Notes: a model not told the origin generated them from the sequence alone. A DNA stretch of 64,000 bases from Lichenibacterium minor (GCF_004137685.1 NZ_QYBB01000009.1:62001-126000); one strand, 5' to 3'. Positions 21,525 to 29,413 are shown, counted from the stretch's first letter. Translations and numbers: made by a program.

Positions 21525-21998
21525 TCAGGCGGCCTGGTAGTAGCCGTAGCCGGTGTAGCCGCCGTAGCCCGAATACCCGGTGTAACCCGAATAACCGGTG
21601 TAGCCCGAGCCATAGCCGGTGTAGCCGTAGCCCGAATAACCGGTGTAGCCCGAGCCGTAGCCGGTGTAGCCGTAGCCCGAATAGCCCGAGCCGTAGCCGG
21701 TGTAACCGTAGCCCGAGTAGCCGGTGTAGCCGTAATCGGAATATCCGGTGTAGCCGTAACCCGAATACCCGGTGTAGCCGGCGCCGTAGCTGGCATAACC
21801 GTAGCCGGTGTAGCCGTAGCTCGAATATCCGGTATAGCCGTAGTCGGAATATCCGTAACCGGCGTAACCGGTCCCGTAGCTCGAGTAGCCGTAACCCGTG
21901 TAGCCGTAGCTGGTGGAACCGTAGCTCCCGTAGCCGTAGCTCGAGTACCCGTATCCGGTGTAGCCGTAGCTAGAACCGTAGGAATAGTAACCAGCCAT
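21525..21998 (-). CDS. Tyr/Gly low-complexity repeat protein
   Basis: 157 residues; by my count about 55 Tyr and 52 Gly, so two thirds of the chain. The rest is mostly Ser and Thr, with only two Asp, no Lys, Arg, Cys, Trp, Phe or His, and Met only at the start. The repeating theme is GYTGYSGYGYTGYG with variants TGYGSGYTGY and GYSDYGYTGY. There is no signal peptide or TM helix; the protein begins MAGYYSYGSS. An AGGAG site (22006-22010) lies 7 nt before the ATG, supporting translation and this start. Composition resembles Tyr-rich prion-like domains such as the FUS low-complexity region, hence possible condensate, gel or dityrosine-crosslinked material (inference). I recognise no characterised homologue. 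It is divergent from another aromatic/Gly-rich gene. Confidence 0.8.
   Translation of the reverse strand: MAGYYSYGSSYGYTGYGYSSYGYGSYGSTSYGYTGYGYSSYGTGYAGYGYSDYGYTGYSSYGYTGYGYASYGAGYTGYSGYGYTGYSDYGYTGYSGYGYTGYGSGYSGYGYTGYGSGYTGYSGYGYTGYGSGYTGYSGYTGYSGYGGYTGYGYYQAA
21540..21960. repeat. Degenerate tandem DNA repeats encoding Tyr-Gly units
   Basis: The gene body is built from repeated units such as CCGGTGTAGCCGTAGCC (plus strand) alternating with CGAATA-type codon variants. Synonymous variation between units (TAC/TAT, GGC/GGT/GGG) shows that the protein pattern is kept while the DNA drifts. As a consequence several other frames stay open across the block. Spacing is irregular and unlike CRISPR: no constant repeat length and no unique spacers. 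Confidence 0.8.
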
Positions 21999-22411
21999 CG
22001 TCTTTCTCCTGTACGCGATATGGACCGGGACACGCCCGACCCATGCTTCATGCCCTTTCACAAAGGCAAGACGTTGGACGGAGCGTCATCGGCGGCACGA
22101 TCTCCGGGACGCCCCTTTTGTGGGTGGTCCCGGGATGCGGCTCGCCGACGACTTCCGCTCGATCCATCGCCGAAGTGAGCCGACAACGTGCCGACCGCCC
22201 TTCGGGTCCATCCCACCGCGCCCACGCCGTGCCGCACCCATCCGCGCACCGGCGGGAACGAGATGCTTGCTCCGGCCCTGCCGTACCAAGATGAACGACG
22301 GATGAATGGCGCTCGTTGTTGCTGCGTTGCTCCGTCACGCGATGGAACCGGCACGGTCTATGGTGAATTTCCACACCGAGGGCGCGACAAAAACACGTCG
22401 AGGACGATCCG
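21999..22411. other. Divergent intergenic region between the two low-complexity genes
   Basis: About 410 bp with no credible gene; it must carry the promoters of both flanking genes. Ribosome sites are clear at both ends (AGGAG at 22006-22010 on the minus strand, GAGGA at 22400-22404 on the plus strand). I could not assign confident -35/-10 boxes. Short open frames in all directions here lack protein-like character. Confidence 0.5.
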
Positions 22412-22927
22412 ATGTTCGGAAAGATCATGTCGTACGGCGGCACCTTGAAGAAGGTGGCCGTCGCGGGTGTCGCCGCGCTGTCGGTCGGCGCCGTATTGGT
22501 GGCGACCGCGGAACCCGCGCAGGCGCGTGGGTTCGGCGGCGGTGGGTTCGGAGGCGGCGGCGTGTTCCGCCATGGCGGTTTCGGCGGCGGGTTCGGGCGC
22601 GGCGGCTTCGGCGGGTTCCGGGGCGGCTATGGCAGGTTCGGTGGCTTCCGGGGGGGATACGGCGGCTTCGGGCGCGGACGGTTCGGCTACGGCGGATTCG
22701 GCTTCCCGGCCTTCGGGATCGGCTACGGGCTGGGATACGGCCTCCGCGGCTACGGGTACCCCTACGGAGGTTATGGTTACCGCCGCTTCGGCTACGGCTA
22801 CCGGCCGTTCTATCGGCGCGCCTTCTTCCGCCCCTACGGCTACGGCATCCGCCGTTTCGGTTACGGCTACGGCGTCCGCCGCTTCGGCTACGGCTACGGT
22901 ATCCGCCGCTTCGGCTACGGCTACTGA
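22412..22927 (+). CDS. Exported Gly/Phe/Tyr/Arg-rich low-complexity protein
   Basis: 171 residues. A signal peptide (hydrophobic VAVAGVAALSVGAVLVATAEP, cleavage after AQA at about 38) is followed by a Gly-rich chain. Its first half is GGFGGG/GGFR type; the second is Gly-Tyr rich with three C-terminal copies of RRFGYGYG[IV]. Charge is strongly basic from Arg, with almost no acidic residues. GAGGA lies 7 nt before the ATG. Similar Gly/aromatic exported proteins include sulfur globule envelope proteins and many unannotated alphaproteobacterial proteins; function here is unknown. Its Arg/Tyr content complements the uncharged Tyr protein encoded divergently. Confidence 0.78.
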   Translation: MFGKIMSYGGTLKKVAVAGVAALSVGAVLVATAEPAQARGFGGGGFGGGGVFRHGGFGGGFGRGGFGGFRGGYGRFGGFRGGYGGFGRGRFGYGGFGFPAFGIGYGLGYGLRGYGYPYGGYGYRRFGYGYRPFYRRAFFRPYGYGIRRFGYGYGVRRFGYGYGIRRFGYGY

Positions 22928-23163
22928 CAGCGTCGCGGTCGAGCCCGTCGGGCTCGGCCGCTGCGCGGGACTTCCGCACCGCCCCGCGGTGCGGCGGTCC
23001 CGGTTCCGCCGCGGCGCGACATCGATCCCCATGCCGATCATGGCCCGCCTCCCCGCCGCGCCGACCGCCTCGGCGACGGACACGACGCTAGGGCGACGCC
23101 GCTGGACGGGGGCTGAACGCCGCGTTTGTCGCCCGTTCATGCGGCGTAGCGTCCCGGCGGCGG

Positions 23164-23580
23164 TCATTCGCCGACGAGGTGCAGCACGATTTCGCGGCGA
23201 TGCGGCCGCGAACGGTGTTCGAACAGGTAGATCGCCTGCCAGGTGCCCAGCAGCATGCGCCCGCCCTCGACCGGGACGGCGAGGCTCGGCTGGGTCAGCG
23301 CCGCGCGCAGGTGGGCCGGCATGTCGTCCGGGCCCTCCAGGTCGTGCTCGTAATGCGTGCCCTCCGGGGCGATGCGCTCGAAGAAGCGCTCCATGTCGGA
23401 CCGCACGGTCGGGTCGGCGTTCTCCTGGATCACCAGCGACGCCGAGGTGTGGCGGCAGAACACCGTCAGCAGCCCGGCCGCGATGCCCTGCCCGGCGACG
23501 AAGCGCTCGGCTTCGCGCGTGATGTCGAAGAGCCCCTTCCGGTCGGTGGAGCGGGTGAAACGGTGCAGGGCCTGTCGCAT
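23164..23580 (-). CDS. yjbQ: YjbQ family (UPF0047) protein
   Basis: 138 residues, the usual family length. The signatures FCRHTSASLVIQENADP, the acidic HYEHDLEGPDDMPAH stretch and the GTWQAIYLFEHR end are typical of the small trimeric YjbQ proteins, some of which show weak thiamine-phosphate synthase activity. The physiological role is unsettled. It stands alone on the minus strand between plus-strand genes. The 236 bp separating it from the preceding gene contain nothing recognisable. Confidence 0.92.
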   Translation of the reverse strand: MRQALHRFTRSTDRKGLFDITREAERFVAGQGIAAGLLTVFCRHTSASLVIQENADPTVRSDMERFFERIAPEGTHYEHDLEGPDDMPAHLRAALTQPSLAVPVEGGRMLLGTWQAIYLFEHRSRPHRREIVLHLVGE

Positions 23581-23864
23581 GGTGGTTTCGCGCTCGCACG
23601 GGACGGTGCCTCGGCAAGCCGCGGGGGCGGGCCGCGGTTCCCGCCCGCGGCCCGCCCAAACGTGATCCCGCCGCCACAGGGGCGAGCGGGTTTGCCTGCA
23701 TCGCCCGATTGTGGCAGGCCGGCCCTTGCGCCGCCTTCGCGCCGCTGCGAAAGGACTCCATCAGCGTTCGGCGGCCATCACGGGGCGCGAGGCGGGCATC
23801 GCCCGCCCCGCGGCCAGGGGCGGGGTCACGCCCGGGGCGCCGGTTCGGTTCAAGGTGGAACAGC

Positions 23865-24374
23865 ATGCGGGGCCTCGTGGGACGGGCACAGAACGGGCGA
23901 GGTCCGGCGCTGCGCTGGGGCATGGCCCTGGCGCTTTCGGCGGCCGTGGCGCTGGCTGCCGCGCCGGCGCGGGCCGAGGACGGCGGCTTGTTCGGCTTTC
24001 TTTCGGCGGCGCTCGGCGGCGGATCGGCGGCGCCGGCCCCCTCCGCCCCCCCGCCGACGGCCAGCGAGGGCGAACAGGTTCGGCCCTTGACGGTGCGGCG
24101 CGCCCCCAAGAAGGCCGTGCATGCCGGCGCGGGCCGTGCGCGTCTCGCCCGCGTGCCCACCAAGACCGGCCCGGTGTCGATCTACGAGGATCCGACGCTG
24201 CGCAGCGGCGACGCCGTGATGACCAAGGACGGCATGAAGGTGTTCGCCGGCGGCCGGTTTTCGCCCGAGCATCCCTACGAGGACGCGAACTTCGTCGCGG
24301 TGTCGGCCGCCAAGACCGTCGCGCCCAACCTGAAGAAGACCGTCATCGAGCTGAACAAGCTTCCCCACGGCTGA
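23865..24374 (+). CDS. Exported protein of unknown function with a conserved DUF-like C-terminus
   Basis: 169 residues from the ATG at 23865, preceded by an AAGGTGGA site; earlier in-frame starts would add an Arg/Pro-rich stretch before the signal peptide. Signal peptide: ALRWGMALALSAAVALAAAPARA. A Ser/Ala/Pro linker follows, then a compact domain with RVPTKTGPVSIYEDPTLR, DAVMTKDGMKVF and PHPYED-like segments. I do not recognise it. It looks periplasmic and soluble, and is followed by xylB at a distance of 197 bp, probably as a separate unit. Confidence 0.72.
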   Translation: MRGLVGRAQNGRGPALRWGMALALSAAVALAAAPARAEDGGLFGFLSAALGGGSAAPAPSAPPPTASEGEQVRPLTVRRAPKKAVHAGAGRARLARVPTKTGPVSIYEDPTLRSGDAVMTKDGMKVFAGGRFSPEHPYEDANFVAVSAAKTVAPNLKKTVIELNKLPHG

Positions 24375-24571
24375 CAACACAGGTCAGACATCTCGACCGC
24401 TGGCGAGCGCGGATGCGCGCCGCCGCTCTTGGCGCGCAAGGCGACGGAACTGCGTCGGCGGCTCCGTCACCTGACACGGGAGCCCGTTTGACGGGATGGC
24501 GGATCCCGTCCCTTCCGCGCGGGCCGACTTTCGGGCAGATTGTCGCCGCGCGGAGTTAAGCGGGGAGAACC

Positions 24572-26035
24572 ATGTTCGTCGGCATCGACATCGGCACGAC
24601 AGCGGTCAAATCCGTCCTGATGGGCGAGGACGGCGCGCTACACGCTTCGGCGTCCTTTCCGGTCCCCGTGTCGCGGCCCCGCGCCGGCTGGTCCGAGCAG
24701 GACCCGGAGCACTGGTGGACGGCCGTCTGCGACACCCTAGACGCGCTCGCCGCCGCCGAGCCGAGGCTGATGGCCGCGGTGTCGGGCATCGGCCTGTCGG
24801 GCCACATGCACGGCGCGACCGTGCTGGGCGAGGGCGACGCCGTGCTGCGCCCCGCCATCCTGTGGAACGACGGCCGCGCCGCGGCGGAATGCGCCGCCAT
24901 CGAGGCGGCCTGCCCGGACGCACGCTCCCTCACGGGCAACATCGCCATGCCGGGCTTCACGGCGCCGAAGCTCGCCTGGATGCGGCGGCACGAGCCCGAC
25001 CTCTTCGCGCGGATCCGCAAGGTCCTGCTGCCGAAGGACTACGTGCGCCTGCGGCTCACCGGCGACTACGCGTCCGACATGTCGGACGCGGCCGGCACCT
25101 ACTGGCTCGACGTCGGCGCGCGCCGCTGGTCCGACGCGCTTCTCGCCGCGACGGGGCTCGACCGCTCGCAGATGCCGGAGCTGTTCGAGGGCACGGAGCC
25201 CACCGGCCGGCTGCGCGAACCCCTGCGCGCGCGCTTCGGCATGGACCGCGCGCCCGTCGTGGCGGGGGGCGCCGGCGACAACGCCGCTTCCGCCTGCGGC
25301 ATCGGCGCCGTGACGCCGGGCGCGGCCTTCCTGTCGCTCGGCACGTCGGGCGTGCTGTTCGTGTCCAACGCCCGCTTCTCGCCCAACACCGAGGGGGCGG
25401 TGCACGCCTTCTGCCATGCCCTGCCCGATACCTGGCACCAGATGGGCGTGATCCTGTCGGCGACCGACAGCCTCAACTGGTTCGCCCGCCTCGTCGGCGC
25501 CCCCGCCCCCGAACTGACGGCGGCGCTGGGCCCGACGGTGGCACGGCCCTCGCCGGCCTTCTTCATGCCCTACCTGTCGGGGGAGCGGACCCCGCACAAC
25601 GACGCCGGCGCGCGCGGCGGCTTCCTGGGGCTCGACCAGACGACCTCGCGCCAGGACCTCACGCAGGCGGTGCTGGAAGGCGTCGCCTTCGCGTTCCGGG
25701 ACTGCCTGCGCGTGCTGAACGACGCCGGCACGGACGTCGCCCGCGCCTTCGCGGTGGGAGGCGGCGCCAATTCGCCCGTGTGGCTGTCGATCATGGCGAG
25801 CGTGCTCGACCGGCCGCTCGACGTGTCGGCGGCGGCCGACGTCGGCGCGGCCTACGGCGCCGCCCGCCTAAGCCAGGCCGCCGCGACCGGCGCGCGCGAT
25901 CCGGCGGCCCTGATGCCGCCGCCGCGCGTCGAGCGCACCGTCGAGCCCGACCCCGCGCTGGCCAGCGCCTATGCGGAGCGCTACGGCCGCTACCGCGCGC
26001 TCCACGCGTCCTCGGCCCACGCGGCCGATCCCTGA
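24572..26035 (+). CDS. xylB: Xylulokinase
   Basis: 487 residues, FGGY carbohydrate kinase. Features: phosphate-binding FVGIDIGTTAVKSVLM at the N-terminus, the GLSGHMHGATVLG and AILWNDGR segments typical of XylB, catalytic Asp in GGAGDNAA, and the second nucleotide-binding part SLGTSGVLF and VGGGANSP. It phosphorylates D-xylulose to xylulose 5-phosphate for the pentose phosphate pathway. No xylA or xylose transporter is adjacent. A clear terminator follows at 26171. Confidence 0.95.
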   Translation: MFVGIDIGTTAVKSVLMGEDGALHASASFPVPVSRPRAGWSEQDPEHWWTAVCDTLDALAAAEPRLMAAVSGIGLSGHMHGATVLGEGDAVLRPAILWNDGRAAAECAAIEAACPDARSLTGNIAMPGFTAPKLAWMRRHEPDLFARIRKVLLPKDYVRLRLTGDYASDMSDAAGTYWLDVGARRWSDALLAATGLDRSQMPELFEGTEPTGRLREPLRARFGMDRAPVVAGGAGDNAASACGIGAVTPGAAFLSLGTSGVLFVSNARFSPNTEGAVHAFCHALPDTWHQMGVILSATDSLNWFARLVGAPAPELTAALGPTVARPSPAFFMPYLSGERTPHNDAGARGGFLGLDQTTSRQDLTQAVLEGVAFAFRDCLRVLNDAGTDVARAFAVGGGANSPVWLSIMASVLDRPLDVSAAADVGAAYGAARLSQAAATGARDPAALMPPPRVERTVEPDPALASAYAERYGRYRALHASSAHAADP

Positions 26036-26170
26036 CGCCGCGTTCGGCGACCGACCGACCCGGCCCGGGGGAACACCCCGAAGGGCGTGCGGCTTCGCCC
26101 GAAACGCCCCGCCCGGCGGGCGCAGCCGAGGTGGCATCCGTGGTTCGGGGCTTCCCTTCCCCGACGCGAG

Positions 26171-26195
26171 GCCGTCCCATGGGACGGCGTTTTTT
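26171..26195 (+). terminator. Rho-independent terminator after xylB
   Basis: Palindrome GCCGTCCC-AT-GGGACGGC (26171-26188), effectively a 7-bp stem with a CATG loop, followed by six T residues. It lies about 135 bp past xylB and before the next small gene. Confidence 0.85.
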
Positions 26196-26252
26196 CGCCT
26201 GCGCGGCGCCGATGCGCCATGCCATGATGGGCGCATGCCGGGGGAGGATCCC

Positions 26253-26507
26253 ATGTCGCCGTCCAGGTTGGCTTCCGCTTCGCTCCTGATCCTGGCCTTC
26301 GCCCTGCCCGCCGCCGCCCTGGCCGCCGCCGGCGGCCCGGCCGGCCCCGCGTCTCCGGGCCTCGCCGGCACGCCCGGCCCGCGCGCGGTGAAGCCCGGCT
26401 CCACCCTGCCGGCCTCCGGGATGCGGGCGCTGCCGAAGCCTACCGCCGCCGAGCGGGCGGAGAAGCGCAAGCTCGACCACGACCTCAAGATCTGCATCGG
26501 CTGCTGA
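26253..26507 (+). CDS. Small exported protein of unknown function
   Basis: 84 residues. Strong GGGGAGG ribosome site just before the ATG at 26253. Signal peptide SASLLILAFALPAAALAAA, then a Gly/Pro/Ala stretch and a charged C-terminus rich in Lys/Glu/Arg ending DLKICIGC. The two terminal cysteines (C-x-x-C counting backwards from the end) could bind metal or form a disulfide; this is speculation. Not recognised. Preceded by a terminator, followed 73 bp later by the regulator operator. Confidence 0.65.
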   Translation: MSPSRLASASLLILAFALPAAALAAAGGPAGPASPGLAGTPGPRAVKPGSTLPASGMRALPKPTAAERAEKRKLDHDLKICIGC

Positions 26508-26580
26508 ACCGCGCCGCCAATCCGGGAGCCGCGGCGAAGCGGCGCCGCTTTGCCGATTGCGCAACCTCGCACAATGGCAT

Positions 26581-26600
26581 AAACATATCTTTATATGTTT
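26581..26600 (+). promoter_or_regulatory. Perfect palindromic operator upstream of the ArsR-methyltransferase gene
   Basis: AAACATAT-CTTT-ATATGTTT, an 8-4-8 perfect inverted repeat and one of the most AT-rich spots in the window. AT-rich palindromes are known in front of genes controlled by ArsR-family SahR/SamR regulators of methionine metabolism, and the gene 13 bp downstream encodes such a protein. An ATG lies inside the right arm, so translation must begin downstream, at 26613. Autoregulation is inferred. Confidence 0.8.
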
Positions 26601-26612
26601 AGGCAGTCCGTC

Positions 26613-27620
26613 ATGACCGAGGCCGTGTTCCCCTTCCCGTCCGCCCTGGCCGCCCTCGAAGCGGCGGGCGAGAGCACGCGGCTGCGCCTCCTGGCGCTGC
26701 TGTCCGAAGCGGAGCTCACCGTCAGCGAGCTCGTCACCATCCTGGGGCAGTCGCAGCCGCGCGTGTCGCGCCACCTGAAGCTGCTCGTCGAGGCCGGCCT
26801 CGTGGAGCGGCACCGCGAAGGCGCCTGGGCGTTCTTCACCGCGGCGGACCGCGGCGCCGGCGCCGCGCTGGTGCGCGACGTGCTGCGCCGCATGGACCCC
26901 GAGGACGCGACGCTGCGGGCCGACCACGCCCGCCTGGCCGAAGCCCGCCGCAGCCGCACCGCCGCGGCGGAAACCTATTTCGCCGCTCAGGCGCCGAACT
27001 GGGACCGGGTGCGGGCGCTGCACGTGTCCGAGGAGCGCGTCGAGGCGGCGGTGCTGGAAGCCGTGGGCGAGGCGCCCGTGCGGGCGCTGCTCGACCTGGG
27101 CACCGGCACGGGCCGCATGCTGGAGATCCTGGCGCCCCGCGCCGTCCGCGCCGTCGGCATCGACGGCAGCCATGCCATGCTCAACGTGGCGCGGCTCCGC
27201 GTCGAGCGGGGCGCCCTGCGCAACGTCCAGCTTCGCCAAGGCGACATCTACGCCCTGCCGGTGGAGCGCGACGGCTACGACCTCGTCGTCGTCCACCAGG
27301 TGCTGCACTACCTCGACGAGCCCGCCCGCGCGTTGCGCGAAGCGGCCCGCGTGCTGCGCCCCGGCGGGCGGCTGCTCGTCGTCGACTTCGCCCCCCACGC
27401 CGATGAAACCCTGCGAACCGCCCACGCGCACCGCCGGCTCGGCTTCGCCCGCGCCGAGATCGAGGGCTTCCTGCGCGACGCCGGGCTCGACGCCGGGCCG
27501 GGACGCGACCTGGCGCCGCTCGCCGGGGAAGCCGACAAGCTGACGGTGTCGCTGTGGATGGGGCGCGACCGCCGCAGCCTCGCCGCCGACGCCCCCGCGC
27601 TGAGGCAGGCCGTCGCGTGA
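26613..27620 (+). CDS. ArsR-family regulator fused to a SAM-dependent methyltransferase domain (SamR-like)
   Basis: 335 residues. Residues 1-90 form a winged helix of ArsR type (ESTRLRLLALLSEAELTVSELV, then QSQPRVSRHLKLLVEAGLV). Residues about 120-320 form a class I methyltransferase with motif I LLDLGTGTGRML, acidic GIDGSHAML and YDLVVVHQVLHYLDE. This two-domain form was described in alphaproteobacteria as a SAM-pathway regulator (SamR), the methyltransferase fold presumably sensing SAM or SAH. The following gene is metF, which fits. An in-frame ATG at 26595 lies inside the operator palindrome and is rejected as start. Confidence 0.88.
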   Translation: MTEAVFPFPSALAALEAAGESTRLRLLALLSEAELTVSELVTILGQSQPRVSRHLKLLVEAGLVERHREGAWAFFTAADRGAGAALVRDVLRRMDPEDATLRADHARLAEARRSRTAAAETYFAAQAPNWDRVRALHVSEERVEAAVLEAVGEAPVRALLDLGTGTGRMLEILAPRAVRAVGIDGSHAMLNVARLRVERGALRNVQLRQGDIYALPVERDGYDLVVVHQVLHYLDEPARALREAARVLRPGGRLLVVDFAPHADETLRTAHAHRRLGFARAEIEGFLRDAGLDAGPGRDLAPLAGEADKLTVSLWMGRDRRSLAADAPALRQAVA

Positions 27621-27651
27621 CGGCGCACCGCCCATCGACCAGGACGCCCCG

Positions 27652-27711
27652 ATGACCGCGCCCGGCCAGCGCGGCGGCACGACACTCCAGCCAAACGAGC
27701 AAACCCGATGA
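27652..27711 (+). CDS. Candidate 19-codon leader ORF overlapping metF
   Basis: ATG at 27652 with an AGGA site about 8 nt upstream. It encodes 19 residues (MTAPGQRGG...NEQTR) and stops at TGA 27709-27711, overlapping the metF ATG as ATGA. Its first 17 nt region (27648-27664) is an exact copy of the metF start region (27704-27720), so it looks like a duplicated start. metF itself has a poor ribosome site, so coupling through this ORF is plausible. The peptide has no Met codon beyond the first. Confidence 0.4.
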   Translation: MTAPGQRGGTTLQPNEQTR

Positions 27712-28616
27712 CCGCGCCCGACACCCTGCGCCCGAGCCGCCTGCCGGGCGCGCCGATCCGCGTCTCCTTCGAGTTCTTTCCGCCGAAGTCGGCCGACGCC
27801 GAAGCGTCGCTGTGGCGCTCCATCGAGCGGCTGGCGCCGCTCGACCCGGACTTCGTGTCCGTCACCTACGGGGCCGGCGGCTCGACGCGCGAGCGCACCC
27901 ACAACACGGTGGCGCGCCTGGTGCGCGACACGCGGCTGAAGCCCGCCGCCCACCTCACCTGCGTGGGCGCCACGCGGGGCGAGATCGACGACGTGGTGCG
28001 GGGCTACTGGGACGCGGGCGTGCGCCACATCGTGGCGCTGCGCGGCGATCCGGCGGGCGGCCCCGGCACGGCCTACGAGGCGCATGCGGGGGGCTACGAC
28101 AGCTCGGCGGACCTCGTGCGCGGCATCAAGGCGCTCGGCGATTTCGACGTGACGGTGTCGGCCTATCCCGAGAAGCATCCCGAAAGCGCCACCTACGACG
28201 CCGACCTCGACGGGCTGCAAGCCAAGGTCGACGCCGGCGCGACGCGGGCCATCACCCAGTTCTTCTTCGACAACAGCTTGTACGAGCGCTACGTCGACCG
28301 GGTGCGGGCGCGGAACATCCACATCCCGATCATCCCCGGCATCGCGGTGATCCAGAACTTCAAGCAGACGGCCAATTTCGCCCGCAAGACCGGCGCGTCC
28401 GTGCCGGATTGGCTGGCCGACCGGTTCGCCGGCCTGGAGAACGATCCCGCCACCCACCAGCTCGTGGCGGCCGGCGTGGCGGCCGAGCAGGTTCTCGACC
28501 TGGTCGACGCCGGCGTGCGCGACTTCCACTTCTACACGATGAACCGGGCGGAGCTCGTCTACGCCATCTGCCGGCTGCTCGGCATCAAGCCGGACGCTGA
28601 ACGCGCTGCCGCCTGA
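27708..28616 (+). CDS. metF: Methylenetetrahydrofolate reductase
   Basis: 302 residues, the length of bacterial MetF. Diagnostic features: VSFEFFPPKSADAE with the catalytic Glu, VSVTYGAGGSTRERT, HLTCVGATRGEID, HIVALRGDP and AITQFFFDNSLYERY. It reduces 5,10-methylene-THF to 5-methyl-THF with a flavin cofactor and supplies the methyl group for methionine synthesis. It lies 87 bp after the SamR-like regulator, probably co-transcribed, and its ATG overlaps a short upstream ORF. Confidence 0.96.
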   Translation: MTAPDTLRPSRLPGAPIRVSFEFFPPKSADAEASLWRSIERLAPLDPDFVSVTYGAGGSTRERTHNTVARLVRDTRLKPAAHLTCVGATRGEIDDVVRGYWDAGVRHIVALRGDPAGGPGTAYEAHAGGYDSSADLVRGIKALGDFDVTVSAYPEKHPESATYDADLDGLQAKVDAGATRAITQFFFDNSLYERYVDRVRARNIHIPIIPGIAVIQNFKQTANFARKTGASVPDWLADRFAGLENDPATHQLVAAGVAAEQVLDLVDAGVRDFHFYTMNRAELVYAICRLLGIKPDAERAAA

Positions 28617-28675
28617 ACGGGCTGCGGCGCGTCACCCGCCCGGGCCGGGACCCGACGCGGGGATGCCGGAGGCCG

Positions 28676-29152
28676 TCAGTTGTGCGAAACCTCGGCCAGG
28701 TCGCCCATGCCGGGCGCCATAGAGGCGGCCTGCGGCTTCGCGTTCGGCAGCAGGATCCGGCGGAGCACCGACTTCGCCTTCGCGACGACGCGCGACACGA
28801 GGGCGATCGGCGCCGGCAGGGAGCGGTGGAAGAAGGCGAGCTTGCGCAGGTGCGACTCGACCTTCCATTTCACCACGGCGCCCTGCGGGAACAGCACGAC
28901 GTCCCCCGGACCGAGACGCCGCGGCGGCGCGACGCCATCGTCGAGCACGACCGACCCTTCGAGGATGTGGATGGTCTCGTCCGAATCGTAGTGCCATTCG
29001 AACTCGCCCGGCGTGCAATCCCACACCACGGTGCAGGAGGCGCGGTCCCGGCTGTTCGACAGCACGGCGTTGCGGGCCGTGGGCGTGCCGGCCCGGATCC
29101 AGGCCGGGTTGATCGGCGACGGCTTCAGATCGACGGCTATGGACCCAATCAT
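28676..29152 (-). CDS. Cupin-domain protein (Cupin_3/DUF861 type)
   Basis: 158 residues from ATG at 29152. The central cupin motifs are visible: FEWHYDSDETIHILEGSVVL and a second GPGDVVLFPQGAVVKWKVE, close to the Cupin_3 family that includes ureidoglycolate- and EutQ-like proteins. The C-terminal 60 residues (basic, then RRILLPNAKPQAA) are an extra. Longer in-frame reading upstream has no domain character. Ligand and function unknown. It converges on metF with 59 bp between the stops. Confidence 0.75.
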   Translation of the reverse strand: MIGSIAVDLKPSPINPAWIRAGTPTARNAVLSNSRDRASCTVVWDCTPGEFEWHYDSDETIHILEGSVVLDDGVAPPRRLGPGDVVLFPQGAVVKWKVESHLRKLAFFHRSLPAPIALVSRVVAKAKSVLRRILLPNAKPQAASMAPGMGDLAEVSHN

Positions 29153-29413
29153 GATCGGCTGCGCGGGCACGGCGGCTCTCCGGAACTCTGGGGACGGGCT
29201 GTCGCGGCGATTCCATCCGCGATGACCCGGCCATCCTAGTCCAAGCCGTCCCGGCAGCCAGTGCGGCAGGTTGCAGGACGGCTCCATTTCCACCGTTAGC
29301 ATTAATCGAGCATGGAAGCGGCCAGCGGGGCGCGGCCGGGCTATGCGGTACCCTCCTCGCGTCCGACGCAGACCCGCATCGATCGTCACGCGACTGCCGA
29401 CCGGAGAAGGTCC

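Noticed and set aside
21540..21960. CRISPR-like regular repeats
   Set aside because: Repeat lengths vary, there are no unique spacers, and the units translate into a continuous Tyr/Gly protein; no cas genes nearby.
21515..21973. Ser/Arg/Asn/Cys repeat frame antisense to the Tyr/Gly gene, resembling an SR-repeat protein
   Set aside because: It is the mirror of the same DNA repeat. It has no good ribosome site, and the sense frame has AGGAG and a uniform Tyr/Gly pattern. Other frames across the block are open for the same reason.
26595..26612. Upstream ATG of the ArsR-methyltransferase gene
   Set aside because: It lies inside the right arm of the perfect operator palindrome; the ATG at 26613 matches the domain start.
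27620..27710. SAM riboswitch in front of metF
   Set aside because: No SAM-I or SAM-II like conserved core or pseudoknot could be found in the 87-nt gap; the ArsR-type operator explains regulation better.
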